64,000 bases of DNA, from positions 216,649 to 280,648 of the forward strand of contig NZ_JAIUZI010000009.1 in assembly GCF_020171285.1 (NCBI RefSeq), read 5' to 3'. The notes below the pieces were generated by a model. That model worked only from the letters and a program-made list of their open reading frames with translations. It did no database searches and was not told where the DNA came from. This DNA is from Seohaeicola saemankumensis. GTDB taxonomy: Bacteria > Pseudomonadota > Alphaproteobacteria > Rhodobacterales > Rhodobacteraceae. Position numbers and translations under genes: made by a program. Within the stretch, counting starts at the first letter, position 1, and every line of letters starts with the position of its first letter. Below are positions 52,985 through 62,862 of this stretch, piece by piece.

Positions 52985-54241
52985 ATGCGCTGGCTCCTGC
53001 TCATATCCGCCCTGATCGCTGCGCCGCTGCATGCGGCGGAGTGGGACGTGCCGGTGCGCGCGGGGGCCATCGCCGAAACACTGGACCGGGCCGCGCCGGG
53101 CGACACGCTTCGCCTGCGGCCCGGCACCTACAGCGAGACCGTCGTGCTGGGCTTTCCCGTCGTTCTGGAGGGCGGGGGAGAGGCCACCATCGACGGCGGG
53201 GGCAGGGGCAGTGTGATCACCGTCACCGGCGCGGACGTGACCGTGCGCGGGGTGACGGTGGTCGGCTCCGGCTCAAGCCACGAAGAGATCGACAGCGGCA
53301 TCAAGCTGACCAAGGAGGCGACCGCCCCGCAGATCACCGGCAACCGGGTGCTGGGCAATCTCTATGGCATCGACATCCACGGCGCGCGCGACGCGCTGGT
53401 CGCCGACAACGTGATCGAGGGCCGCCAGGACCGGCACATGAACCGGCGCGGCAACGGGGTCTATGTCTGGAACGCGCCGGGGGCCGAGGTGATCGGCAAC
53501 GACATCCGCTGGGGCCGCGACGGGATCTTTGTAAACTCTTCGAAACGCAACAGTTTCCGCGACAACCTGTTCCGCGATTTGCGCTTTGCCGTCCACTACA
53601 TGTACGCCAACAACTCCGAGGTCACCGGCAATGTCTCGGTCGGCAACGACCTGGGCTATGCGGTGATGTTCTCCAAACGGGTGCGGGTGCTGAACAACGT
53701 GTCCATCGGCGACCGCGATCACGGCGTGATGCTGAACTATACCAACAACAGCGAGATCAGCGGCAACCTGGTGCGCGGCGGGGCCGAGAAATGCTCGTTC
53801 CTCTATAACTCCAACAAGAATGATTTCTCCGACAACTGGTTCGAAGGCTGCGACATCGGTATCCACTTTACCGCCGGATCGGAACGCAACCGCATGGTCG
53901 GCAACGCCTTTGTCGGCAACCGCACGCAGGTCAAATATGTCTCGTCCCGCTGGGTGGAATGGTCCGAGAACGGGCGCGGCAACTACTGGTCCGACTTCGC
54001 CGCATATGACGTGGACGGCAACGGCATCGCCGATGTGCCCTATCGCCCGAACGACAGCATGGACCACGTGCTGTGGACCCAGCCGGCGGCGAAACTGCTG
54101 CTGGGATCGCCCGCCGTGCAACTGGTGCGCTGGTCGCAATCCGCCTTTCCGGCGCTGTTGCCGGGCGGTGTCATTGACAGCCACGCATTGATGCGCCCCA
54201 CAGTACCGGAGGCAAGCAAGAAGGTGCCCCATGACGGATAA
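52985..54241 (+). CDS. nosD: NosD, periplasmic parallel beta-helix protein for CuZ assembly
   Basis: 418 residues with a signal peptide (MRWLLLISALIAAPLHAAEW) and repeated right-handed beta-helix units full of N/G turns, such as NNSEVTGNVSVGND and NNSEISGNLVRGG. NosD works with the NosFY transporter to deliver sulfur and copper for the CuZ centre. It starts three bases after the nosZ stop and overlaps nosF by eleven bases. Confidence 0.94.
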   Translation: MRWLLLISALIAAPLHAAEWDVPVRAGAIAETLDRAAPGDTLRLRPGTYSETVVLGFPVVLEGGGEATIDGGGRGSVITVTGADVTVRGVTVVGSGSSHEEIDSGIKLTKEATAPQITGNRVLGNLYGIDIHGARDALVADNVIEGRQDRHMNRRGNGVYVWNAPGAEVIGNDIRWGRDGIFVNSSKRNSFRDNLFRDLRFAVHYMYANNSEVTGNVSVGNDLGYAVMFSKRVRVLNNVSIGDRDHGVMLNYTNNSEISGNLVRGGAEKCSFLYNSNKNDFSDNWFEGCDIGIHFTAGSERNRMVGNAFVGNRTQVKYVSSRWVEWSENGRGNYWSDFAAYDVDGNGIADVPYRPNDSMDHVLWTQPAAKLLLGSPAVQLVRWSQSAFPALLPGGVIDSHALMRPTVPEASKKVPHDG

Positions 54242-55127
54242 CGCCCTGACCATCCGCGCCGCGTCCAAGATGCGCGGCAAGACGCAGGTCCTGTTTGACG
54301 TGGACCTGACCGTCGCCCCCGGTGAACGGGTGGCGCTGCTGGGCCACAACGGGGCCGGCAAATCGACGCTGATGAAAACCATCCTCGGGCTGACGCCGCT
54401 GAACGGCGGGTCGATCTCGGTCGCCGGGGCGAAACCGGGCAGCGCGGCGGCGCGCGGCGCCACCGCGTTCCTGCCCGAGGCGGTCAGCTTTCACCCTGCG
54501 CTGACGGGGCGCGAGCAGCTGACGTTGTTCGCCCGCCTCGACGGGCAGCGCGCGGATGTGCCCGGCCTGCTGGGGCGGGTGGGCCTGGGCGATGCGCTGG
54601 ACCGCCGGATCGGCACCTATTCCAAGGGGATGCGGCAGCGGCTGGGGCTGGCCCAGGTGCTGCTGGGCAAGCCCAAGGTCGCGCTGCTGGATGAACCCAC
54701 CAGCGGGCTTGACCCGATCTCGCGGCAGGATCTCTATGCCATCATCGACGAGCTGGCAGCCCAGGGCACCGCCGTGCTGATCGCCAGCCACGCCCTGACC
54801 GAGGTCGAGGCGCGCACCGACCGCATCGCCATCCTGCGCAAGGGGGTCAAGGTGGCCGACGACACGCTGGCCAACCTGTCGCGCGCCGCCGGGCTGCCGA
54901 CCCGGGTCCGGGTGATTGCGGTGGACGGGCACGCCGACCGGATCGCCGCCGAAACCGGCGGCACACGGATCAACGGCGCCTCGGTCGAGCTGCTGTGCGA
55001 TCCCGACACCAAGATGCGCACCCTGCGCGAGATCGCGGCGATGGGCGACACCGTGGCCGATGTCGAGATGACGCCGCCGCGCCTTGAGGATCTGTATCGC
55101 CACTATGCACGGGAGGGGCAGGCATGA
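54231..55127 (+). CDS. nosF: NosF, ABC transporter ATPase
   Basis: 298 residues. Walker A is LLGHNGAGKST, the ABC signature is YSKGMRQRLGLA, and Walker B is VALLDEPTSGLDP with the H-loop ASHALTEV. It energises NosY and thereby NosD in CuZ maturation. The ~80-residue C-terminal extension is typical of NosF. Confidence 0.94.
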   Translation: MTDNALTIRAASKMRGKTQVLFDVDLTVAPGERVALLGHNGAGKSTLMKTILGLTPLNGGSISVAGAKPGSAAARGATAFLPEAVSFHPALTGREQLTLFARLDGQRADVPGLLGRVGLGDALDRRIGTYSKGMRQRLGLAQVLLGKPKVALLDEPTSGLDPISRQDLYAIIDELAAQGTAVLIASHALTEVEARTDRIAILRKGVKVADDTLANLSRAAGLPTRVRVIAVDGHADRIAAETGGTRINGASVELLCDPDTKMRTLREIAAMGDTVADVEMTPPRLEDLYRHYAREGQA

Positions 55128-55948
55128 TGGGACGGGTATTTGCCATTGCGCAGGCCGAAATGCTGATCCTGCGCCGCAACCGCTGGCTGTTCATGGCAAC
55201 GCTGATCATGGTGCTGTTTGCGCTGGCGCTGACCTTTGCCGGCTCTGCGCCGACCGGCTCGCTGGGCGTCGACATGCTGACCATTTCCGTGGCCTCGATG
55301 ACCACGCTGTCGGTCTATCTCGCGCCGCTGCTGGCGCTGATGATGGCCTTTGACACCATCGCGGGCGAGGCCGATCGCGGCAGCCTGGGTCTGCTCCTTT
55401 CCTATCCTGCGGGGCGCGGCGAAATCCTGCTGGGCAAGGGGCTGGCGCATGTGACCGCGCTGGCCATTGCGATGACCGTGGGTTTTGGCACCGCCGGGGC
55501 GGTGGCGGCGCTGTCGGGCGGGGCCGGGGCCGAAAGCCTGACCGCGCTGGCGCGGCTGATCGGCACCTCGATCCTTCTGGGCACCGTGTTCCTGGTGCTG
55601 GGCTACATGCTGTCGGCGCTGGCGCGGGATCCGGCCTCGGCCGCCGGCCTGTCGGCCGGGGTCTGGCTGGTCTTCGTGGTGCTCTATGATCTGGGCCTGT
55701 TGGGCGCGGTGGTGATGGACGCGGGCGGCTGGTTCACCCAGACCGTGTTCCCATGGGTGATGGTCGCCAATCCGGCGGATGCCTTCCGGGTCTGGAACAT
55801 GGCCGCCTCCGAAGGGGTGGCGATGACCAGCGGCATGGCCGGGGCCGCCGCCGCGCTGCCCGCATGGGCCGCGCCGCTGTCGCTGCTGGTCTGGCCGCTG
55901 ATCGGTTTCGTGCTGGCCCGCGCCGCCTTTCGGAGGGTGGAACCGTGA
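55124..55948 (+). CDS. nosY: NosY, ABC transporter permease
   Basis: 274 residues with six predicted helices, ABC-2-type permease fold. Typical segments are RGSLGLLLSYPAGRGEILLGKGLAH and DAFRVWNM. It is the membrane partner of NosF. ATGA overlap with nosF, and a GTGA overlap with nosL at its end. Confidence 0.93.
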   Translation: MMGRVFAIAQAEMLILRRNRWLFMATLIMVLFALALTFAGSAPTGSLGVDMLTISVASMTTLSVYLAPLLALMMAFDTIAGEADRGSLGLLLSYPAGRGEILLGKGLAHVTALAIAMTVGFGTAGAVAALSGGAGAESLTALARLIGTSILLGTVFLVLGYMLSALARDPASAAGLSAGVWLVFVVLYDLGLLGAVVMDAGGWFTQTVFPWVMVANPADAFRVWNMAASEGVAMTSGMAGAAAALPAWAAPLSLLVWPLIGFVLARAAFRRVEP

Positions 55949-56469
55949 GACGCCTTTCCCTGATCGCGCTGGCCGCCCTGGCCACGCTGGCCGCCTGCAA
56001 GGAAGAGGCCAAGTCGCCGCCGCCGCCCACCGAACTGACAGCCGAGGCGCTGGCGCATTTCTGCCAGATGAACATCGCCGACCACCCCGGCCCCAAGGGG
56101 CAGATCCATCTGGATGGTTATCCGCAGCCGCTGTTTTTTGCCCAGGTGCGGGATCTGGTGGCCTATCTCAAGAGCCCCGAGCGCGACGCCGACATCGTGG
56201 CGATCTATGTCAACGACATGGGCGCCGCGCCGTCCTGGGCGCGGCCCGGATCGCAGAACTGGATCGCGGCGGCAGGAGCGGTCTTTGTCGTCGGCTCGAA
56301 CGTGGCCGGCGGCATGGGCGCGCCCGAGATCGTGCCGTTTTCCGACCCGGCCAAGGCCCAGGGGTTCGTGGCGCGATATGGCGGCCAGCCGCTGGCGCTG
56401 GATGACATTCCCGACGATGCGGCGCTGGGCGCCGTTGACCTGGACGCAACACTGGAGATCCCGTCATGA
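55945..56469 (+). CDS. nosL: NosL, copper-binding lipoprotein
   Basis: 174 residues. The lipobox LATLAAC gives lipid attachment at Cys18 or nearby. The copper-binding CQMNI motif (HFCQMNIADHPGPKGQ) is intact. NosL delivers Cu(I) for NosZ metallation, in contact with NosDFY. GTG start at 55945 overlapping nosY; stop overlapping nosX. Confidence 0.93.
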   Translation: MRRLSLIALAALATLAACKEEAKSPPPPTELTAEALAHFCQMNIADHPGPKGQIHLDGYPQPLFFAQVRDLVAYLKSPERDADIVAIYVNDMGAAPSWARPGSQNWIAAAGAVFVVGSNVAGGMGAPEIVPFSDPAKAQGFVARYGGQPLALDDIPDDAALGAVDLDATLEIPS

Positions 56470-57359
56470 CCCTGACGCGCCGCCGTTTCCTGACAATTTC
56501 CGCCGCCGCCGCGTCTGTCGCGGGGCTGCCGGCGCAGGCCGCGACCGAACGCTGGCGCGGCGTGGCGCTGGGCGCGCCCGCGTCGATGACGCTGACCGGT
56601 CTGCCGGCGGGCGAGGCGGCGCAGGTCTTTGCCGCTGTGGAGCGGGAGATCGCCCGGCTGGAGGCGATCTTTAGCCTCTACCGTGACGACAGCGAAATCG
56701 TGCGGCTGAACCGGGATGGCGTGCTGCCCCGTCCGGCGGCCGAGATGCTGGAGGTGCTGAGCCTTTCAGGCAGCCTGCACCGCGCCACGGCGGGGGCATT
56801 CGACCCGACCGTGCAGCGCGCCTGGCAGGCGCTGGCGCAGGGCGCCCCGGCGCGCGCGCTGCCCCGGGGCTGGCAGCATGTGCACTACGACCCGCGCGAG
56901 GTCCGCTTTGCGCGGCCCGGCCTGGCGATCACGCTGAACGGGGTGGCGCAGGGTTATGTCACCGATCGGATCGCCGCGCTGCTGGCGGCGCGGGGCCTGG
57001 GCAATGTGCTGATCGACATTGGCGAAGTCGCCGCCCTGGGCCCGAAACCGGACGGATCCGCCTGGGCGGCGGGGATTGCTGATACAAATGGTCGCGTCCT
57101 GCGGCGGGTCAGCCTGGCAGACAGGGCATTGGCGACCTCCGCGCCGCAGGCTACGGTGCTGGACAAGGCCGGTGCGTTGGGACACATTCTGGACCCCGAC
57201 AACCCTGGTGCTTTGGCAAGGCGTGCTTTGGTCTCGGTCAGTGCAGGCCGGGCGGCTGTTGCGGATGGGTTGTCCACTGCGCTATGCCTGCTAGATGACA
57301 CAAAGGCCGATGCGGCCGTGGCCGCATTTGGAGACGCGCGAATAGAACTGATGATCTGA
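56466..57359 (+). CDS. nosX: NosX, ApbE-type FAD:protein FMN transferase
   Basis: 297 residues with a twin-arginine-like signal (TRRRFLTISAAAAS). ApbE-family blocks are FSLYRDDSEIVRLNRDG, TAGAFDPTV, GVAQGYVTDRIA and DIGEVAALG. It should transfer FMN to the Thr of NosR in the periplasm. The region between 57060 and 57350 has slightly weaker codon bias but the frame is intact. Confidence 0.92.
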   Translation: MTLTRRRFLTISAAAASVAGLPAQAATERWRGVALGAPASMTLTGLPAGEAAQVFAAVEREIARLEAIFSLYRDDSEIVRLNRDGVLPRPAAEMLEVLSLSGSLHRATAGAFDPTVQRAWQALAQGAPARALPRGWQHVHYDPREVRFARPGLAITLNGVAQGYVTDRIAALLAARGLGNVLIDIGEVAALGPKPDGSAWAAGIADTNGRVLRRVSLADRALATSAPQATVLDKAGALGHILDPDNPGALARRALVSVSAGRAAVADGLSTALCLLDDTKADAAVAAFGDARIELMI

Positions 57360-57377
57360 GGAAAAGAGGAACAGATA

Positions 57378-57761
57378 ATGATCAACTGGAAAGCCAAAGT
57401 CGCGGCAGCTATGCTGGTGACCCTCGCCGTTCCTGCATTCGCAGAGGGTGACGCGGCCAAGGGCGAAAAGATCTTCAAGAAGTGCAAGGCGTGCCACGCG
57501 GTGGGCGACGACGCCAAGAACAAGGTCGGCCCGATCCTGAACGGCATCGTCGGCGCGCCCGCCGGTGCGAACCCCGACTTCAAATATTCGGACGCCCTGA
57601 AAGAGGCCGCCGCCGGTGGCCTGGTCTGGGACGAAGCCAACCTGGCCGCCTTCCTGACCAAGCCCAAGGATTTCATGAAGGGCACCAAGATGTCCTTTGC
57701 CGGCCTGCGCAAGGAAAGCGAAATCGCCGATGTGACCGCCTACCTGGCGACCTTCCAGTAA
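57378..57761 (+). CDS. periplasmic class I cytochrome c (c2/c550-like)
   Basis: 127 residues: signal peptide cleaved near AFA-EGD, haem site CKACH (Cys36, Cys39, His40) and the Met105 ligand in KGTKMSFAG. It is a soluble electron carrier that may link the bc1 complex to NirS, NorC and NosZ. It follows nosX after 18 bases with its own ribosome-binding site and is closed by a strong terminator, so it is part of, or the end of, the nos transcript. Confidence 0.9.
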   Translation: MINWKAKVAAAMLVTLAVPAFAEGDAAKGEKIFKKCKACHAVGDDAKNKVGPILNGIVGAPAGANPDFKYSDALKEAAAGGLVWDEANLAAFLTKPKDFMKGTKMSFAGLRKESEIADVTAYLATFQ

Positions 57762-57812
57762 GCCGCCGCGGGTCCCGACTGGCGCCGGGAGACGCAGGTA
57801 CCGCACAAGCAG

Positions 57813-57843
57813 ACGGGCCGCCCACGCGGGGCGGCCCGTTTTC
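57813..57843 (+). terminator. Rho-independent terminator after the nos/cytochrome c operon
   Basis: A perfect 11-base GC stem (ACGGGCCGCCC / GGGCGGCCCGT), five-base loop, then TTTTCC. Textbook form on the plus strand. Confidence 0.9.
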
Positions 57844-57860
57844 CGTTCCTGGGTGACGCC

Positions 57861-57909
57861 CCAAGAAAATTAGCCAATTTTCTTGGCAAAATTCTTTGCA
57901 AGAATTTTG
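57861..57909 (-). terminator. two adjacent A/T-rich perfect hairpins after ligB
   Basis: Stem 1: CCAAGAAAATT / AATTTTCTTGG (57861-57886), loop AGCC. Stem 2: CAAAATTCTT / AAGAATTTTG (57887-57909), loop TGC. Both are perfect and share AAGAATTTT-like arms. They lie just after the ligB stop (minus strand) and face the cytochrome c terminator. Very A/T-rich for this genome. Confidence 0.55.
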
Positions 57910-57920
57910 GGTGCCTTGCC

Positions 57921-58769
57921 TCAGGCGGCACATTCCAGCAGCAGGGTACCGGCGGCGGTGTTCGAGATCGGAATGTGATAGTTCCGGGTGATCTCGTTGA
58001 CGTTGTCGCCCAGCGCCCCGCGCATCATCATCCACATCAGGAATTCGGTGCCCTGCGCGCCTGCCTTTTCGACCAGCTCCATGCGGGTGATCTTGGTCAG
58101 CTCTTCGGGGTTCGACACGATGTTTTCCAGGCAGTACTGGTCGAACTCCTTGTTGATGTGCCCGGCGCGCGCGCCGTCCAGCTGGTGGCTGAGCCCGCCG
58201 GTGCCCAGGATCACGATCTTGGCATCCTCGGGAAAGGAGTTCAGCGCGCGGCCCAGCGCCTTGCCGAAATCCAGCGCCCGTTTCAGGGTCGGGATCGGGT
58301 GCTGCACCGTATTGGCCGAGATCGGCACCGCGCGCGGCATGTCCGGGTTGTTCGGCGCGCCCGGCCAAAACAGCTGCATCGGCACGACAAAGCCGTGATC
58401 GACCGCCAGTTCCTGGCACGAGGTGATGTCGAATTCATCGGCCACCATGCTTTCGATGATGTGCCAGCTCAGCTCCGGCGCGCCGGGGAAGGGCGCGAGC
58501 GAGGGCAGGCCCCAGCCTTCGTCCTCATTCTTGTACTCATGCGCCGCGCCGATCGCAAAGGTCGGCATCCGGTCGAGGAAGAACCCCAGCCCGTGATCGT
58601 TGTAGATGTTGATCACGTAGTCGGGCTTGTTGTCCTTCACCCACTGGTGAACCTTGGGGTAGCCGTCAAAGAACGGCTTCCAGTAGGGATCGTCCTGCAG
58701 CTGGTTCTGGATCGCATTGCCCACGGCGGGGATATGCGAGGTGGTGATACCGCCAAGAATTTTTGCCAT
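57921..58769 (-). CDS. class III extradiol dioxygenase beta subunit (PmdB/LigB-like, copy 1)
   Basis: 282 residues of the LigB family. Predicted iron ligands are His12, His59 and Glu242, with catalytic His195 in GTGGLSHQL. The middle region (HEYKNEDEGWGLPSLAPFPG, ELSWHII) recalls the Comamonas PmdB type more than Sphingomonas LigB. It opens the ring of protocatechuate or a close relative such as gallate. It is cotranscribed with an alpha subunit and ligI; two bases follow the alpha-subunit stop. Confidence 0.87.
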   Translation of the reverse strand: MAKILGGITTSHIPAVGNAIQNQLQDDPYWKPFFDGYPKVHQWVKDNKPDYVINIYNDHGLGFFLDRMPTFAIGAAHEYKNEDEGWGLPSLAPFPGAPELSWHIIESMVADEFDITSCQELAVDHGFVVPMQLFWPGAPNNPDMPRAVPISANTVQHPIPTLKRALDFGKALGRALNSFPEDAKIVILGTGGLSHQLDGARAGHINKEFDQYCLENIVSNPEELTKITRMELVEKAGAQGTEFLMWMMMRGALGDNVNEITRNYHIPISNTAAGTLLLECAA

Positions 58770-58770
58770 G

Positions 58771-59133
58771 TTACTGATCCGCCGCGTCCAGAAGTTTCTG
58801 TTTGAATTCCTCGGTGGTGACGCCGGTCTGCATGGCGCCCACGTCCTGCACCGACAGCTTGAAGATGCCGGCGAACTTGGCGAGGTAGTAGATGTTGCCG
58901 CCGGCCTCGATCATCGCCAGGATGTCGCGGTCGCGGATCGCCTGTTTCTGCTCTTCGTTCAGGCCGTATTGCTCCATGAAACCTTCTTCGTCCGCCGCAA
59001 AGGCGTCGCGGTTGGCTTTCTGGTTGAAGGCATAGCACATCTTGTTCAGGGCATAGCCCTTCATGGCCATCTTGCCATCGAAGATGGTCGTGCCGGGGAT
59101 GTCGATATGGTAATCGAAGCCGGGCTGGTCCAT
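58771..59133 (-). CDS. extradiol dioxygenase alpha subunit (LigA-like, copy 1)
   Basis: 120 residues, all-helical LigA domain. The block [26 protein letters not shown] and GGNIYYLAKFAGI match the family. It covers the active-site entrance of LigB in the heterotetramer. It sits between ligI and ligB. Confidence 0.87.
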   Translation of the reverse strand: MDQPGFDYHIDIPGTTIFDGKMAMKGYALNKMCYAFNQKANRDAFAADEEGFMEQYGLNEEQKQAIRDRDILAMIEAGGNIYYLAKFAGIFKLSVQDVGAMQTGVTTEEFKQKLLDAADQ

Positions 59134-59151
59134 CGGTCTCCTCCTAACGGT

Positions 59152-60021
59152 TCACGCCCAGTAAAGGCGCATGGGGTTGTCCACGAGCAGCTGTTGCTGC
59201 AGCTCGGGCGTTCGCGCGATTTTCGGGATGACGTCGACCAGCGCGCCGTCGTCGGGCACGTGGGACTTCATGTTCGGATGCGGCCAGTCGGTGCCCCAGA
59301 GCACGCGGTCGGGGAAGGTTTCGACCAGCAGCCGGGCAAAGGGCACGACGTCGTCGTAGGGCGGGCCATCGACGGTCAGACGTTCGGGACAGCTCACCTT
59401 GGTCCAGATGTTGTCATTGCGGCTCAGCAGGTCGACAAAGCGCTGGAAGTCGGGGTGATCGGTGCCCTTGGTGACATCGGGTCGGCCCATGTGGTCGACC
59501 ACGATGGTGGTCGGCAGGCTTTCCAGGAACGGGATTAGATCTTCTAAATCCGGGGCTTCGAAGTAAACGACGATGTGCCAGCCCAGCTTGGCCACCCGTT
59601 CGGCGATGCCCATGAACACCTCCTTGGGTGTCGCATCGACCAGGCGTTTGACAAAGTTGAAGCGCACGGCGCGCACGCCGGCGGCGTCCATTTCGGCCAG
59701 TTCTTCGTCGGTCACGTCAGGCGACACCACGGCGACGCCGCGGGCCAGGTCGCCGGCGCTGCGCAGCGCGTCCACCATGGCGCGGTTGTCGGGGCCGTGG
59801 CAGCTGGCCTGCACGATCACGTTGCGGGCGAACCCGAGGTAGTCGCGCAGTTCAAAGAGTTTTGCCTTGGGGGCGTCGCAGGGGGTGTATTTGCGGTTCG
59901 GCGAATAAGGAAAGGTGTCTGCGGGGCCAAAAACATGGCAATGGGCATCGACCGCGCCCGCCGGGGGCACGAAGTCCGGCTTCTTGGGGGCCGGGTGAAA
60001 GGGCAGATAATCGGCGTCCAT
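59152..60021 (-). CDS. ligI: 2-pyrone-4,6-dicarboxylate lactonase
   Basis: 289 residues of the amidohydrolase superfamily. VDAHCHVFGPADTFPYSPNRKYTP is the N-terminal metal-site block of LigI, and GTDWPHPNMKSHVPDDG is the C-terminal signature with the catalytic Asp. It hydrolyses 2-pyrone-4,6-dicarboxylate to 4-oxalomesaconate. First gene of ligI-ligA-ligB on the minus strand, divergent from the double-HTH LysR gene. Confidence 0.9.
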   Translation of the reverse strand: MDADYLPFHPAPKKPDFVPPAGAVDAHCHVFGPADTFPYSPNRKYTPCDAPKAKLFELRDYLGFARNVIVQASCHGPDNRAMVDALRSAGDLARGVAVVSPDVTDEELAEMDAAGVRAVRFNFVKRLVDATPKEVFMGIAERVAKLGWHIVVYFEAPDLEDLIPFLESLPTTIVVDHMGRPDVTKGTDHPDFQRFVDLLSRNDNIWTKVSCPERLTVDGPPYDDVVPFARLLVETFPDRVLWGTDWPHPNMKSHVPDDGALVDVIPKIARTPELQQQLLVDNPMRLYWA

Positions 60022-60087
60022 GGCGCAGTTTCCTTGTTTCCTTGTGGGTCCGGGGATCGATCACCCGGTGACCGGGACCATAATCGG

Positions 60088-60106
60088 TGGTGGGGGAATT
60101 CCACCA
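60088..60106. promoter_or_regulatory. candidate operator between ligI and lysR
   Basis: TGGTGG-N7-CCACCA, a 19-base inverted repeat in the 148-base divergent spacer, 66 bases from the ligI start and 63 from the regulator start. A further TGTTATAG (60137-60144) recurs inverted at 61400-61407 after the regulator gene. Function inferred from position. Confidence 0.4.
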
Positions 60107-60169
60107 GTTTGAACCTTGGATGCGGCAATTGGTATATGTTATAGATTGCGAGAAATTCAGGAGGGGCCG

Positions 60170-61393
60170 ATGGCGATGGCAGAGTTCACCTTACCCAATG
60201 TCCGGCACCTCTATGCGGTGCAGGAGGTCGCGGAGTCGAACCGCATCAATGTCGCCGCCGACCGGGTGCACCTGTCGCAGCCCGCCGTCACGCAGGCGGT
60301 GGGCAAGCTGGAGCAGGCGCTGGCGGTCCGGCTGTTCGACCGCCGCCCCGAGGGGATGTATCCGACCGAGGTCGGGGAACTCTACCTGCACCGGGTGACC
60401 CGCGCACTGGGCTATCTCAAGGACGGCGAGCGGCAGGCGCGCAAGCGCGCGCCGAAACAGGGCGCGCAGGGGCGGCGCGATTTTCACCGGCTGACCACGG
60501 CGGTGCAGCTCAAGGCGCTGACGGCAGTGGCGCGGACCGGCAATTTCAGCCACGCCGCGCGGCTCTTGGGGGTGTCGCAGCCGGCGGTGCACCGGGCGGC
60601 ACGGGATCTGGAGCGGCTGTCGGGCATGGTGTTCTTTGAACCGGTGCGGCGGGGGGTGGAGCTGACGCCCTCGGCCGAGGTCTTTGCCCACCACATCCGC
60701 CTCGCGGTGAGCGAGATCCAGCAGGGCAATTTCGAGGTCGGCGAATTCCTGGGCCGCGATTCGACGCGGATCCGGGTGGGGGCGCTGCCGCTGTCGCGCA
60801 CCGCGATCCTGCCGGCGGCCATCGACCGGCTGCTCAACGACTCCAACGGGCAGCTGCAGCTGCACTGTGTCGACGGGCCCTACGCCACGCTGTTGCGCGA
60901 CCTGCGGTTCGGAGAGCTGGATTTCCTGATCGGGGCGCTGCGCGACCCGGTGCCGGCCGATGACGTGGTGCAAGAGCTGCTGTTCGACGATCCGCTTTCG
61001 GTGGTCGCCTCCGCCTCGCACCCGCTCGCGGGCCGAGCCGGGCTCAGGCTGGAGGACCTGCTGGAGTATCCGTGGATCGCCCCGCCCAAGGCGACGCCAT
61101 CGGGATCGTACCTGTTCGAAAGCCTGCGCATCCCGCAGCTGCCCGATACGCCGGTGCGCATCGTGGCCAGTTCGCTGGTGCTGGTGCGCGGGCTGATGAT
61201 GCGCGGCGACTACCTGACCATCATGTCGCGCAAGCAGATCGAGGTCGAACAGGCGCACGGGCTGCTGGTGCCGCTGGACGTGGACCTGCACGACAGCTTG
61301 CGGCCCATCGGGCTGACCTTTCGCGCCGGCTGGCAGCCGACACCGACCCAGCAGCGGTTTCTGGACATGGTGCGCGAGGCGGCGCTGGCCTGA
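60170..61393 (+). CDS. LysR-family regulator with two helix-turn-helix domains
   Basis: 407 residues, about 100 longer than normal LysR proteins. Two HTH units are visible: residues 8-67 (INVAADRVHLSQPAVTQAVGKLE) and 112-170 (FSHAARLLGVSQPAVHRAARDLE), joined by a basic linker (82-104), then a substrate-binding domain (about 195-400). ATG at 60170 has GGAGGGG just upstream. It lies between the two lig operons and likely controls both in response to protocatechuate or a pathway intermediate. The duplicated DNA-binding domain is the odd feature. Confidence 0.87.
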   Translation: MAMAEFTLPNVRHLYAVQEVAESNRINVAADRVHLSQPAVTQAVGKLEQALAVRLFDRRPEGMYPTEVGELYLHRVTRALGYLKDGERQARKRAPKQGAQGRRDFHRLTTAVQLKALTAVARTGNFSHAARLLGVSQPAVHRAARDLERLSGMVFFEPVRRGVELTPSAEVFAHHIRLAVSEIQQGNFEVGEFLGRDSTRIRVGALPLSRTAILPAAIDRLLNDSNGQLQLHCVDGPYATLLRDLRFGELDFLIGALRDPVPADDVVQELLFDDPLSVVASASHPLAGRAGLRLEDLLEYPWIAPPKATPSGSYLFESLRIPQLPDTPVRIVASSLVLVRGLMMRGDYLTIMSRKQIEVEQAHGLLVPLDVDLHDSLRPIGLTFRAGWQPTPTQQRFLDMVREAALA

Positions 61394-61595
61394 TACGGGC
61401 TATAACAGAAATGAATATCTGCGGGCGGCATTGAATTTCGCCCGCCGCGGCCGGAATGCTATCTGCATCCTTGGAAACGCGCCGCCCTCGGGTGCATGAT
61501 GGCATCAGGGGCGGTTCGGGGCATTTGACCATTGCCGGACCCCTCGCGAACACCCGGCACGCGCCGCACCGGCGTGACACACTTGGGAGGACCAA
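61394..61595. other. intergenic region before the second lig operon
   Basis: 202 bases. CTATAACA at 61400-61407 is the inverse of TGTTATAG upstream of the regulator gene. A hairpin GCGGGCG-N11-CGCCCGC at 61421-61445 may end the regulator transcript. A GGGAGG ribosome-binding site precedes ligA copy 2. No other gene is seen. Confidence 0.45.
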
Positions 61596-62845
<1,250 letters not shown>

Positions 62846-62862
62846 GAAGAAGGACAAGACCC

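Noticed and set aside
51077..53032. A 651-codon open frame antisense to nosZ
   Set aside because: nosZ on the plus strand has all copper ligands, a Tat signal and a good ribosome-binding site. The antisense frame is a codon-bias effect of GC-rich DNA, with His/Val/Arg-rich low-information sequence.
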